Origin: Euptelea pleiosperma
Taxonomy: Eukaryota; Streptophyta; Magnoliopsida; Ranunculales; Eupteleaceae
Assembly (NCBI GenBank): GCA_035048495.1
Contig: CM068544.1
Location: 47,517,893 to 47,581,892 of the forward strand
DNA length: 64,000 nt
Direction of reading: 5' to 3'
Of this stretch, positions 54,501-64,000 are shown piece by piece; position 1 is the stretch's first letter, and each line of letters opens with the position of its first letter. The notes under the pieces were generated by a model, which ran no database searches, was not told where the DNA came from, and saw only the letters and a list, made by a program, of their open reading frames with translations. The position numbers were made by a program, and so were the translations under genes.

Positions 54501-57297
54501 AATTTTCATTTTAAAAGTATTATAGAAGGGTTTAAAATATTTATTTCTTTACATTTGATAGTCATTTTTTCTTTAATAAAAGCCTCTAAGACTCTTGGAA
54601 GGTTATTCCTCTAGGCTTGCATATCCATAAATTGATCTAATCTAATAGATAAATCACCTGAGATTACACAAAATTTCAACCACGTACCTGATGATAGAAG
54701 TAGTCATATAGGCGCAAAATGTGATGCTCATCAGCAGGGTCGTGCTTATTCACAAACTTTAGAAGCTTGATCTCATCCAAACTCTGATCGAAAAAATCCT
54801 TATCATTTTTTATTATTTTCAAGCAAACATCAACTCCTGTGTGCAGATCATGTGCCTGGACAACCTTGCTAAAAGCAGCTGAACCAAGGTATTCCGTGAC
54901 ATAATATCTGCCTGCTATTATTGTGTTCAGAACAATAGGCAGATCTTTGTTCTCTTCAAATCCCGTCCTGTGGAGTGTTATATAACAAGTAAATATAATT
55001 GTTTTTCAGCAAAACCAACCAATGCAACTCAAGCTTTTAAATCTCTGTCAAGACCTAGTAGTGCCAGTTCAATTAAATTAGGCGACTCAAGGACTCGGCT
55101 GGATTCATAATGTAGCAGCCAATTCATACCTAATCTGGTACAAAACCCAGGCAAGCCAGTTGAGTAAGCCTGAGTTAAACCATGTTGATATATTCTCAAT
55201 GTTAAGAAAATCATTGATTCACAATGTTTAGGAATCACAATGATTCAGTCGATTTGTCCTGATGGCAGAACAACCTCTCCAATCTAAGAACTTAAACCTT
55301 TATGGAATGTAAAATTCAAAAAACTCAGGTTACCTTACCTATTTTTCCGATGTATAATTCTCAGATCAAATACTTCATATTCATCATCTTGAACGTCATA
55401 CATCGGAAGCTCATTTGTGGTACTACACTCCTCTTCGTCCCCAGCATTTTGAGTAACTTGGGATTCTCCAACCATTTCTCTACCATCTTCTATTTCACAG
55501 CCATCATCTCCATATGGCTGAAAAGATTTCTCGGTAACCTGAAGATGTAAATCAGATTCTTTCTGAAACTCCTCCCCATTAAAATTATTCGCCAAACCCC
55601 TTTTAATAGAGCTTCTTTTATTCTCTGAAGTATAATTGCAATTAGAAGGGCTTTCACCCACATGCGTCAACTGAGTTTCACTCAGATTAAGTTCTTTCGT
55701 AGTTTTCAGGTGTTCACAATCCTCAGACTCACTGCCATGATACCCTTTTACTTCCACTCGGCAATCACAAAGAGACATTGAACAACGATAATTTTTGGCG
55801 GAACACACTAGCCCGTCTTCCACGCCTTGTTCAGGTTGGATAGTTTCATCCCAATGACAAGAATCTGTCACTGGGACATCTTCTACATCATCTAAAGAGG
55901 TGTTATTTAAAAGACATGGCTTGTCTAAGCAATTAATACTCATCACAGAATGGAATCCTTCCGACACAAAATTCAAACCAGATGGTTTCTCATATTGCCC
56001 CTCTGCCTCTGAAGTTGTGACAAACTTGTCCTCACTTGGACAGCTAAAGAAGTCTGTCCCTCCAAAGGATGGATACTTGAGGTAACCCCCGTCTTTCTCA
56101 TCGTACCAGTACATGTCATTTAGTATATCAGAGTCATGATAATCACGAGCAGTACCAAATTCAGAGAGTCTATCGGATGAAGCTTCAGATTTAACCCGTG
56201 CTGCAGACCGGAGTCCATATGGATTAGTGAATCCTGTTGAAAATGAAGGGATATGACTGCAGTGAATCGTTACCAACCACACAAATTCACCTTATCATCC
56301 TGTTTAAAAACGACTCCTAATTAAAGAAAATCATCACTATTGCAGCACCTCTATCCCCAACGATCGGCCAAAAACTTGTCTCGAGATGCAAATTTTCAAC
56401 CAGAGTAATGGTGATAGATGCACTGAATGTGCAGACAAACTGATGGGTAGAGGAAATTTGCAAGGTCTAAAGAAAAACAAAAATGAATTAAGAGATGTTC
56501 CATGGTACTGCGGTCCCCACTATCGCAATAGATTGGTTGAGAACAGGCATCCAATCAAACTAGATTTGGTTGAAAAGAAACCTCAAGATGTGGATTCTCA
56601 GAAAATCTACGATATCTGGTATGGGCACATTATACACGAACAGATGGGTAATTATAGATTATCAGCCAATGGTTGAGAAAATATTCTGGCTCCTGAGAGA
56701 AAAAACGAAAGAGGGTGTGTTCACTGCTTAAACCATGGTGACTACGTTAGGCCTCTATCACCGTCAATTGGGCATGTCCTCGGGAATCAACGGTGATAGA
56801 GGAGCATAAATTACTAAAAAAACGACTTGTAATCGCAGAATTCATCATTTCCCGACAAACAGAAACCACTAAAACATGAAAACAGTAAAAATCCTCCAAT
56901 TTCTTCAAAAAATCCGAATTTCGTTTTATCAAAAAAAAAAACCAACGATTCTGAACTCTGAATTAGAATTATGAATTACAACATCAATAACTTCAGAGTT
57001 TCGATTCGTACCCGAAAGAGACCCATCAGTAGCAGAAGAACCCATGCTTACAAAATCATCCGACGAATCAGAGCTCGAACCAGAACCATCGACACCGTTC
57101 GAAACCTCCGATCGCCGTTGACCCAACACAATTCTCACCGGCGGAGGCGGCGGAGACATCGGAAACTCAAATTTCTCGAAATCGAAAGAACCCAAATCCT
57201 CTCTCTCGACAATATCGTCTCTGAGAGCAGATTCGGCCTCTGCAAACCCATTTTTCTTCAAGAAATCCAAGACGGCTTCGATGTCTGAGACCGCCAT
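51577..57297 (-). CDS. Plant DYRK-type (CMGC) dual-specificity protein kinase, 722 aa
   Basis: Seven exons on the minus strand: 57012-57297, 55339-56233, 54688-54967, 53456-53563, 52991-53269, 52308-52451, 51577-51753. They total 2169 bases, all in frame, ending PWLSYPYE. Residues 1-40 (SDIEAVLDFLKKNGFAEAES) form a LisH-like helix pair. A long acidic, Ser-rich linker (about 50-385) ends in EYEVFDLRIIHRKNR, conserved before the kinase domain in this plant group (At3g17750/At1g73450 type). The kinase domain spans about 414-718: glycine loop YLGSAAFSKV, catalytic Lys444 in VCLKIIK, HCDLKPENI (Asp545), DLGSSCF (Asp565), activation segment LYVQSRSYRAPE, and GCILAEL. Only the second tyrosine of the DYRK YxY pair is present (Tyr579), the first position being Cys. 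Likely autophosphorylates that tyrosine and acts on Ser/Thr substrates; the substrate is unknown. The exon 1 donor was chosen because it alone gives the correct phase and a family-like junction. Confidence 0.94.
53564..54687 (-). other. Kinase intron 3 (with SINE)
   Basis: 1.1-kb intron between the exons at 54688-54967 and 53456-53563. Apart from the SINE at 54160-54300 it shows no recognisable feature. Confidence 0.6.
54160..54300 (-). mobile_element. tRNA-derived SINE with T tail
   Basis: On the minus strand a box A-like TTGCTCAGTTGG is followed by box B GGTTCAAAACC (a GGTTCRANNCC match). The element finishes in a run of about 14 T (plus-strand A-run at 54162-54175). A T tail is typical of plant p-SINE/Au-type SINEs. 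It is not a functional tRNA: no acceptor pairing is visible. Confidence 0.7.
55339..56233 (-). other. Kinase exon 2 (long acidic linker)
   Basis: Encodes residues 96-393. It begins GFTNPYGLRSAARVKSEASS and FGTARDYHD, both conserved among plant relatives, and is then poorly conserved and rich in Asp/Glu/Ser/Cys until the conserved end. The antisense open frame 55900-56085 is a shadow. Confidence 0.85.
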
Positions 57298-58043
57298 GGC
57301 CGTGAGAATTCAAACACAGAGTGAGAGATGATAACAAAACCCCATCTGCAGAAAGTAAACTGAGAGGGTCAAAAGTGGAAATTAGATATGGGTTTGGGTT
57401 TGGGGTTTGCATGCTTGAAGAAGGATCTCTCCTTCTGCTGTAAAACTGAAGCCAACCCGAGAAATCTCACCAACTTTGAAAAGTAGGGTTTTAGAGGTTT
57501 TTGTTCTGTGGACCCAAATACGTGAACAATCAAACCATAATGCCACGCGTATGAATTACATACGGCCACGTGTCAGATAGATTATGCTTTTTTTTCCTGT
57601 GTCCCACTTTATTTTTGGTGGGAAGTCAAGAGGAGTCGTTGGTGATGGGGGACCAGTTTTACCTTTCCTGTTTCTCCTCCAATTTTTCTTTTATTTTTTT
57701 TTACTTTTCAGACAAAATGATAAAAAGGGCAGGTCAATAACGACGCGATCTGGTGTATAGTAAATACAAATAAGATGTGTGTATAAACTAATAATCAACG
57801 CACATCATCTTAATTTAGATGACTCTAGCTTAAGCCTATTGCCCAATAATCTAGCTAATGTTTATTAATCTAATCATGAAATTAAATGATATGAGCAATG
57901 TTTCACATGAATTATCATTGATCAGATGGTTGAAATCATCCTGATTAGCACGATCACGGGTTCCAAACCATCTAAAATGTGGGCCATCACACCATTGATA
58001 CAGGTCAATGATTAGATTGTAAACTATGTATATAGAAGTATTG
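57298..58043. other. Kinase promoter side, no gene seen
   Basis: AT-rich non-coding DNA upstream of the kinase gene, with a T-rich run at 57685-57710. No open frame of note on the plus strand. Confidence 0.5.
57566..57574 (-). promoter_or_regulatory. G-box/ABRE-like site upstream of the kinase
   Basis: CCACGTGTC (GACACGTGG on the kinase strand) lies about 270 bp upstream of the kinase ATG. It is a canonical CACGTG core recognised by plant bZIP and bHLH factors. Function is inferred from the motif and position only. Confidence 0.45.
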
Positions 58044-58436
58044 GCTCAGGCTCCAGTTACCGCCCTAAAATGACAGGTTACAGGACACAATATGAGCCAC
58101 GTGACACACGCTTAGAGGACTCTGACCGTATGGATGTTTGTCCAATCCTTAAGTGGACCTACAAACAGAAAATAGCCTGATTAGTGATTTATAGGCGTTG
58201 GATTGGACTTATTTTCATGGGTTGATTTCAACTGTGGAACTCTGAGCAGGATTTGAGGTACAAAGATCTAACGCCTAGAAATTACTAATCAGGCTGATTT
58301 TTGGTTTCTAGGTCCACCTAGGGATTGGCCAAACATTCACACGGTCAGTCTTCTGAGCGTGTGTCACGTGGCTCATATTGTGTCCTGTAACGGGAGCCTG
58401 TCATTTTTGGGCGGTAACTAGAGCCCGACTCGACAT
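58044..58436. mobile_element. G-box foldback element, copy 5
   Basis: The arms match over more than 100 bp. Left: CACAATATGAGCCACGTGAC then CCGTATGGATGTTTG. Right: the reverse complement with very few changes. Both arms have CACGTGAC instead of CACGTGGC. The direct repeat AAGTATTG at 58036-58043 and 58437-58444 abuts the element. Confidence 0.9.
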
Positions 58437-58449
58437 AAGTATTGTATTT

Positions 58450-58826
58450 GAGTAAAACTTTTCTTACAGGGACAATGTGAGCCACGTGGCACACTCTTAT
58501 AGGACTCTAACCGTATGGATGTTTTTCCAATCCCTAAGTGGACCTACAAAACAAAAATCAGCTTGATTAGAGATTTTAAACCTTTGGATCTTTGTACGTC
58601 AAATAATGGCCAATAATGATAAAATTTCACGGTTAAAATCAACCCATGAACATAACTCTAATCCAACACCCATAAGTCATTAATCAGCCTGATTTTTGGT
58701 TTTTAGGTCCATCTAGGGATTGGAAAAACATCCATACGGTCAGAGTCCTCTATGCGTGTGCCACGTGGCTCATATACGCTCTGTCATCGACCTTGATGAT
58801 GGAGCCCTGTCCGCAAAGTTTTACTC
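58450..58826. mobile_element. G-box foldback element, copy 6
   Basis: Ends GAGTAAAAC and GTTTTACTC exactly inverted. Flanks ATTGTATTT and GTTTTATTT agree at 7 of 9 bases, compatible with an old 9-bp duplication. Both arms carry TTTTCC (GATGTTTTTCCAATCC) where most copies have TTGGCC. CCACGTGGC is intact in both arms. Confidence 0.9.
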
Positions 58827-58969
58827 GTTTTATTTGTATGAGTGCACAAGGGGGTAGAGTGGTAGACCTAATGCGGTGGTAAATTTGAATGGTGATGTGC
58901 AATTTGATGTGGGGTCCATATATGTTACTTTTTGGTCCAACTTGCTTTTCTTGAAACATGAAAAAATGG

Positions 58970-59362
58970 GAGTAGAACTTTGCTGACGGACGTCCGTCAT
59001 TAACATTGATGACGACCAAAGTATGAGCCATGTGACACACTCTTAGAGATCTCTGACCCAATGGATGTTTGGCCCAATCGTATATGGACCTACAGACCAA
59101 ACATTAGCCCGATTACTGATTTATAACCGTTGGATTGGAGTCATTTACATGGGTTGAATATTAACGTGGAATTTGAGCATTATTTGGGAAACAAGATCTA
59201 AAGATTTGAAATCACTAATCAGATCGATTATTGGTACGTAGCCTCACCTAGGTATAGGCCAAACATCCATACGGTCAGTGGTCTCTTAAAGTATACCACG
59301 TGGCTCATAATGTGGTCCGTCATGAATGTTGATGACGAACGTCCGTCAGAAAAGTTCAACTC
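58970..59362. mobile_element. G-box foldback element, copy 7
   Basis: Ends GAGTAGAACTT and AAGTTCAACTC. Inside lie GACGGACGTCCGTCA and GACGAACGTCCGTCA, then ATGAGCCATGTGAC on the left and CCACGTGGCTCATAA on the right. The core arms follow the family signature. Confidence 0.88.
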
Positions 59363-59589
59363 ATGAATAGTATCCCACCGATACTCGTTGAATAGTATCC
59401 ACCTCACACCAAGATTTTGACACGCTTTCCACTTTTCAAATCCCTTTTCCATGTGCATAGAGTAAAGGATTATTGAGTGGTTTTTATTGCATTTTTTAGA
59501 TTTGACGGAAAATCTTAAATTTCGTACCAAGGATTTATTTTTATTTTTTATATTAGATTTTTATTTTTATTATCTAATAAGGACCGTGG

Positions 59590-59766
59590 ATCGGTAGGCA
59601 ATACAGATGAGGATGACCGCAAGACCCGCAAAAATCTAGTCAGCATACGTTTGCAGACTCAAAAGTATGCAAACATGGTATACACCTTCCAAAAACGTGT
59701 TTTTAATTTATAAGATTTTTTTTTTTTGAAAATATTGAAATAACACGTTTTTCAATAGACATCCAA
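59590..59766. mobile_element. Relic related to the adjacent 59767-59960 foldback element
   Basis: The words ATCTAGTCAGCATACGTTTGC, GTATGCAAACATGGTATAC and AACGTGTTTTTAATTTA repeat the left arm and centre of the next element. The right end is lost. Confidence 0.55.
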
Positions 59767-59960
59767 GGGACAAATCTAGTCTGCAACTTTCCAGACTTAA
59801 AAATATGTAAACATTGTATCCACCATTGAATGCTCCTTGAAAAACGTGTTTTTAATTTACAAAATATTGAAAATAACACATTTTTCAAGGGACATCCAAC
59901 GGTACTGACAATGTTTGCATACTTCAATGTCTCCAAACACTTGCAGACTAAATTTGTCCC
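59767..59960. mobile_element. 194-bp foldback MITE
   Basis: Begins GGGACAAATCTAGTCTGCAA and ends TTGCAGACTAAATTTGTCCC, a 20-bp inverted repeat with one mismatch. Pairing continues inward through the centre (TTGAAAAACGTGTTTTTAA / AACACATTTTTCAA). It is a near-complete hairpin. Confidence 0.85.
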
Positions 59961-60352
59961 TTAGTAGCGTGGGTAGAGGCTCCAGATCCAAGACAAGTGG
60001 TGCTTAACCATCCGTGGCTGGATCCTGGATCAAAAACTCCACGGCACAGCTGCTTAATGCAGGAAACCTGCCTAAAAGACCCACAAGAAGAGGGTATACG
60101 CTAATTGTATTCTTGAATTTCAAAATCAAGTTGTTGTTGTGAATCTGATGATATTTCTATTGATCAACCCTTATATAAATAGTTTTAATCCGGACGTTAC
60201 AAAGTAAATGTCGATAGTGTAGCTAACGTCACATGAGCACGATCAGCTATCGGTTACAACCGTTACGTTTACAACAGTTGTGAGACTTGTGTTTATTCTA
60301 AAAATTTAACCTCCTGCATTGCTTGATCCAAAAGGCTTCATTGAAGAGGTGA
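59961..60352. other. Intergenic, LTR-like composition only
   Basis: Contains CTTATATAAATAG near 60170 and otherwise nothing readable. No paired repeat found. Confidence 0.35.
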
Positions 60353-60645
60353 GAGTAAAACTTTGATGACAGACCACAGTATGAGCCAAGTGCACGTTCT
60401 TACAGACCACATCGATGTTTGGAGTGTGGACCATCCTTATGTGGACATACATACCCAAATAATGCTCGGAATCCCACAATTAAAAATAAATAATGAAAAA
60501 GACTAATCCAACGACTAGAAAACAGTAATCATACTGAATTTTGGTACGTAGGTACAACTAGGAATTAACTAGGAATTGATTAACCACCCATACAGTCAGC
60601 GGTCTCTAAGAATGTGCCATGTGGCTCATACCGTGGTCCGTCGGG
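60353..60645. mobile_element. G-box foldback element, copy 8 (degenerate)
   Basis: Starts GAGTAAAACTTTGATGACAG. The right side has CATACAGTCAGCGGTCTC and GTGCCATGTGGCTCATACC, but the outer right end is missing. Both G-boxes are mutated (CCAAGTGCA and CCATGTGG). Confidence 0.75.
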
Positions 60646-60933
60646 TGGGGCCACTTGATTTGAGAGGAAATAAATATTTCAAAAAGTGCCGTGGCCCAAA
60701 TCTTGATTGACGGCCCTTGATTTTGGCAACAATTTAGGCATCAAGTATTGCATTAGGTAAAATTTTTTACAGCCCACGGGCCATGATGAGAGGACATATT
60801 TCTCGAGAATTTGAATAAGAGGGGACCTCAGGAATGATTATTGACCCCTCTGAGGTTGCAATGGCTGGCGTTGCCACAGCGTAGACTATCATTGCAACAA
60901 CGAAGGTCCATGGGTGACTAGTGTATCCCGGGG

Positions 60934-61341
60934 AGGAATAAAACTTCGATGACAGGGCCTGTCATCAAGAACAATGACAGGGCACAATATGAGCCACGCG
61001 GAACACTTTTAGAGGATTCTGACCGTATAGATGTTTGGCCTATCCTTAGATGGACCTACGAATCAAAAATCAGCCCGATTAGTGATTTCTAGGCATTGGA
61101 TTGGAATTGTTTTCATGGGTTGATCTTAACCGTGGAAAATTTGAGCATTATTGACCATTATTTGAGGTACAAAGATCCAAAGGTTTGAAATCACAAATCA
61201 AGCTGATTTTTTGTTTGTAGGTCCATATAGGGATTGGAAAAACATCCATACTGTCAGAGTCCTCTAAGAGTATTCCAAGTGGCTCCTATTGCACCCTGTC
61301 ATCGGCCTCGATGACATGGGCCTGTCATCAAAGTCTTACTC
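60934..61341. mobile_element. G-box foldback element, copy 9
   Basis: The outer left GGAATAAAACTTCGATGACAG is mirrored by CTGTCATCAAAGTCTTACTC. Further inward are GGGCCTGTCATC and CATGGGCCTGTC. Both G-boxes are mutated: CCACGCGG left, CCAAGTGG right. It is followed after only six bases by copy 10. Confidence 0.87.
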
Positions 61342-61347
61342 CCCGGG

Positions 61348-61755
61348 GAGTAAACCTTCGCTCACAGTATGCAGCGAGCAAGGCTGATCACAGAACACAA
61401 TATGAGCCACGTGGCATATTATTAGTGGGCGCTGACTGTATGGCTGTTTGGCCAATCACTAGGTATACCTATACAAACCAAAAATAAACCTGATCAGTGA
61501 TTTCTAAGCATTGGATCGAAGTTATTTTCATGGGTTGATTTTATCCATAGGAATTTGAGCATGATTGAGCGTTATTTGGGTGCAAAGATCCAAAAGTTGT
61601 AAATCACTAATCAGACTGATTTTTTTGTTTGCAGATCCACCGCAGGACTGTCCAAACATCCATACAGTCATCGACCACTAAGAATGTGCCACGTGGCTCG
61701 TATCGTGTGTTGTGATCGGCTTCGCTCACTGTATAGTGTGAGCGGACATTTACTC
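61348..61755. mobile_element. G-box foldback element, copy 10, with 9-bp target duplication
   Basis: Begins GAGTAAACC and ends CATTTACTC. The flanks CTCCCCGGG (61339-61347) and TTCCCCGGG (61756-61764) agree at 8 of 9 bases, a Mutator-like duplication length. CCACGTGGC is intact in both arms. Both arms have ACTGTATGG where most copies have ACCGTATGG. Confidence 0.88.
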
Positions 61756-61825
61756 TTCCCCGGGGGACTAGTCGGGTGTTCTAAGAGGCCTGGATACCCT
61801 CTGTTTAAAAGAAGAATAAAATAAA

Positions 61826-62454
61826 GGGTATTTTAGTTGCACCCCACAAAATGTGAGGGCACCCGAAATCTTTGGTTTTTTTATCATATTTATTATTACG
61901 AAAATTTGTACGCACCCTCTAACAACCATTTTTTTCTGCTCACAACGGATTGTGAGTCTTGTGACCGAATCCAGTCCCAACCCACAATATGAGTCACGTA
62001 GCACACTCTTAGTGGACACTGACCGTATGGATGTTTCGCCAGTCCCTCGGTGGACCTACAAACCAAAAATCAGCCTGATTAGTAAATTCGAAGTGTTGGA
62101 TTGAAGTCATTTTCATGGGTTAATTTTAACCGTAGGAATCTGAGCATTATTCAGCACTATTTGGGTGCAAAGATCCAAAGGTTGTAAATCACTAATCCAG
62201 CTGATTTTTGGTTTGCAGGTCCAGCGTGGGACTTGCCAAACATCCATACGGTCAGTGTCCACAAAGGGTGTGCCACGTGGCTCCTATTGTAGGTTGTGAC
62301 TAGCTGCGGTCAAACCGGTTGTGACAGAAGTTTTACACGTTACTCTCTGGTGCTGAAATTGGGGAAGGGTACCCTCGTGGAGTTTGAAATCTAAGTGGGT
62401 GCTCTCAGCAGGTCGGGTGCCCTCACGTTTTAAGGGGTGCGACTAAAATTACCC
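61826..62454. mobile_element. TIR element hosting a nested G-box foldback element
   Basis: Left end GGGTATTTTAGTTGCACCCC and TGTGAGGGCACCCG are mirrored by CGGGTGCCCTCACG, GGGGTGCGACTAAAAT and TACCC at the right: about 41 bp with few mismatches. The interior contains G-box copy 11, which is evidently younger. No clear target duplication. Confidence 0.82.
61936..62345. mobile_element. G-box foldback element, copy 11 (nested)
   Basis: Family core complete: left GAGTCACGTAGC and GACCGTATGGATGTTTC; right GCAAAGATCCAAAGG, AACATCCATACGGTCAG and GCCACGTGGCTCC. Outer arms are CACAACGGATTGTGA on the left against CCGGTTGTGACAGAAG on the right. It sits inside the TIR element 61826-62454. Confidence 0.85.
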
Positions 62455-62498
62455 TGAAAAAAAATATGAGGTGAGCTTTATTAGGGTAGTCCTGAGCA

Positions 62499-62713
62499 TG
62501 GTTTAAGAAACGGCCTACTATAACGAAAATAATGACCGTTGCTTTCTGAGAAAATGTGAGAAAAAACACTATATTCCAGTTTTTTTTTAAATTTGATTTG
62601 AGTTTTAGTGCAATTATTTTCTGTTTTTGCCTCTTGAGCGTTCGTTATAACGGCCGTCACAAGGGAAAAAACGATAATGCCTCCAGTCCGTTATAACGGC
62701 CCCTTTTAAACCA
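62499..62713. mobile_element. Foldback MITE of the CCGTTATAACGG family, copy 3
   Basis: Begins TGGTTTAAGAAACGGCC and ends GGCCCCTTTTAAACCA. The interior has TCGTTATAACGGCCGT and CCGTTATAACGG. The stretch GAAAAAACGATAATGCCTCC matches the pieces found within the 47230-50225 array. Confidence 0.8.
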
Positions 62714-62987
62714 GGGTCCCGAGGACTACATTCTCTTTAGGGTAGTTCTTCGTCCCAAACGATTCGAACCAAAATCCAAGGGTTCTCATTTTTATGAATG
62801 CCAGGACCACTAACTCTTAACATTTGGCTTATAAGAATCACCTGAGGAGGATTAAACCCAAGGAACATACAGAAAAAAACTTATGTGGGTACTATAAATC
62901 TGCATTCGTATTTTACCGTTAAAAAAGGCAAAACATGGTCCGCGTCTCCTGACGTAAATGGCATGAGGTGATGATTACAGCGTGCGC
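62714..62987. other. Intergenic, nothing recognised
   Basis: No open frame or repeat structure recognised between two foldback copies. Confidence 0.4.
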
Positions 62988-63323
62988 AGGGTTCAGTTAG
63001 GGAAAAAATTCGCTGGGGGGGACCGTTATAACGGTATAATGGAGTGGGGGCGTTACTGTTTTTCCACAAAAAAATCGCTCAGGGGCAAAAACGAAAAAAA
63101 AAGGATCTGAAATTCAAAAATAGAAAATAACGGAATAAAAAACAAAAATAACAGCCGTTTTTTTTTCACAAAATTTTCCAGAAAATAACAGTCGTTATTT
63201 TTGTTATAACAGAAAATAACGGCCGTTATTGTCATTATAACAACCATTATTTTTTGGGCGTTTTAACGGTTCATAACGTAACGGGGTAGGTCCGGATCCG
63301 TTAAAATGGCCGTTTTTTAAACC
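62988..63323. mobile_element. Foldback MITE of the CCGTTATAACGG family, copy 4
   Basis: Contains ACCGTTATAACGG near the left, several internal AACGGCCGTTATT and AACAGCCGTT units and ends GGCCGTTTTTTAAACC. The left boundary is uncertain. The internal short repeats of AATAACNGCCGTT type suggest local slippage or a degenerate tandem. Confidence 0.6.
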
Positions 63324-64000
63324 TTGCTTCAAACTTTGAAGTTCCCCACCAAAATGTCTGACACGTAGTTCAAGGCCCAAACTCAACCCACGTTAACCCC
63401 TTGGTTAGTTGGTTAAGGGTGGTTAACAATGGGTACGGTGTGTCTGTGTGAGTTTGATCATGAGGCAGAAACGTGGGGAGGTCCAAGAGCTCTGCCTTGA
63501 AGGTAGGGCTATATATACTCACAAAACATTATCCTTTGACTATCTAATGTGGGACTAAAATTTCTCACAAAATTCAAAGCAAAGCTAAAGAGTTTCGAAA
63601 GAATTTTTCCTCCACGAGACGTTTCTCCTTATAAATGCTGATAATTTTTTTATTAGAATTTTTTGGCCCAGGAATTATCATCTAGCAAACTTTTGTTTGG
63701 TTACCATACATCATCACGCTATAAAACAATGGTAACTTCTCGGCACATAGTAGGATTCGGATTCCATGAATCGTCATCATCTTCTTCATCATAAGCCTTT
63801 TTTCCAATAGTATAGGGTTGGTTGCACAAATCATTTCCCTTCATATTCAATTTTATTTAAAGTCATCTCTTCTGTTAAGACAAGTTTTTAATATCTCATC
63901 TCAGAGCTTCACTCCACATCCATTTTGGCTTATGTTTTGTCCTTTTAGACCCTTTGATGACTTGCACATTCCTCTTCATTGGTGCTGCCATCGGTCTTTA
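63324..64000. other. Intergenic end of the window
   Basis: The words ATATATACTCACAAAACATTA and ATGTGGGACTAAAATTTCTC (63510-63570) resemble plant LTR promoters, but no paired LTR is within reach. The remaining sequence shows no readable coding region. Confidence 0.35.

Overview
The window is plant nuclear DNA. Three conserved plant genes have long GT-AG introns and lie in AT-rich sequence full of transposon relics (chromovirus, Copia-type LTR element, L1 and RTE LINEs, SINEs, hAT- and Mutator-like MITEs). Long transposon-filled introns suit a magnoliid or early-diverging eudicot, but the sequence does not fix the species.

Region 1 (1-3075) is a dead Ty3/gypsy chromovirus pol: protease end, RT, RNase H, integrase and chromodomain, full of stops and frameshifts. 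It lies upstream of, and apparently inside intron 1 of, the plus-strand symplekin gene (4320-36918). Symplekin is the scaffold of the mRNA 3'-end processing complex (ESP4 in Arabidopsis). Twenty-six coding exons can be read; exon 1 is not in the window. Exon 8 carries an apparent one-base deletion, one intron uses a GC donor, and the introns hold LINEs, SINEs, MITEs, a nested LTR element and tandem duplications.

Region 2 (37859-43185, minus) is a complete six-exon gene for a 302-residue SCP/FCP-type HAD phosphatase (At3g55960-like), convergent with symplekin. A (GGT)n tract lies upstream of it.

Region 3 (43.6-50.9 kb) is intergenic and packed with terminal-inverted-repeat elements. One is a G-box (CCACGTGGC) long-arm foldback family. 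Another is a family marked by CCGTTATAACGG. The third is a 3.4-kb hAT-like composite (46982-50399) whose interior is a tandem array of monomers marked by GTGCCRTGGGCAC.

Region 4 (51577-57297, minus) is a complete seven-exon, 722-residue plant DYRK-type protein kinase with an N-terminal LisH-like helix pair. Its promoter side is followed by a second cluster of the G-box foldback family (58.0-62.35 kb) and further foldback elements up to the window end.

The three genes share a loose theme of RNA polymerase II and mRNA processing (symplekin, a CTD-phosphatase-like enzyme, a CMGC kinase), but nothing in the sequence shows they are functionally linked. The most unusual material is the transposon-derived DNA: foldback elements whose two arms share the same substitutions, and a satellite-like array inside a hAT-like element.
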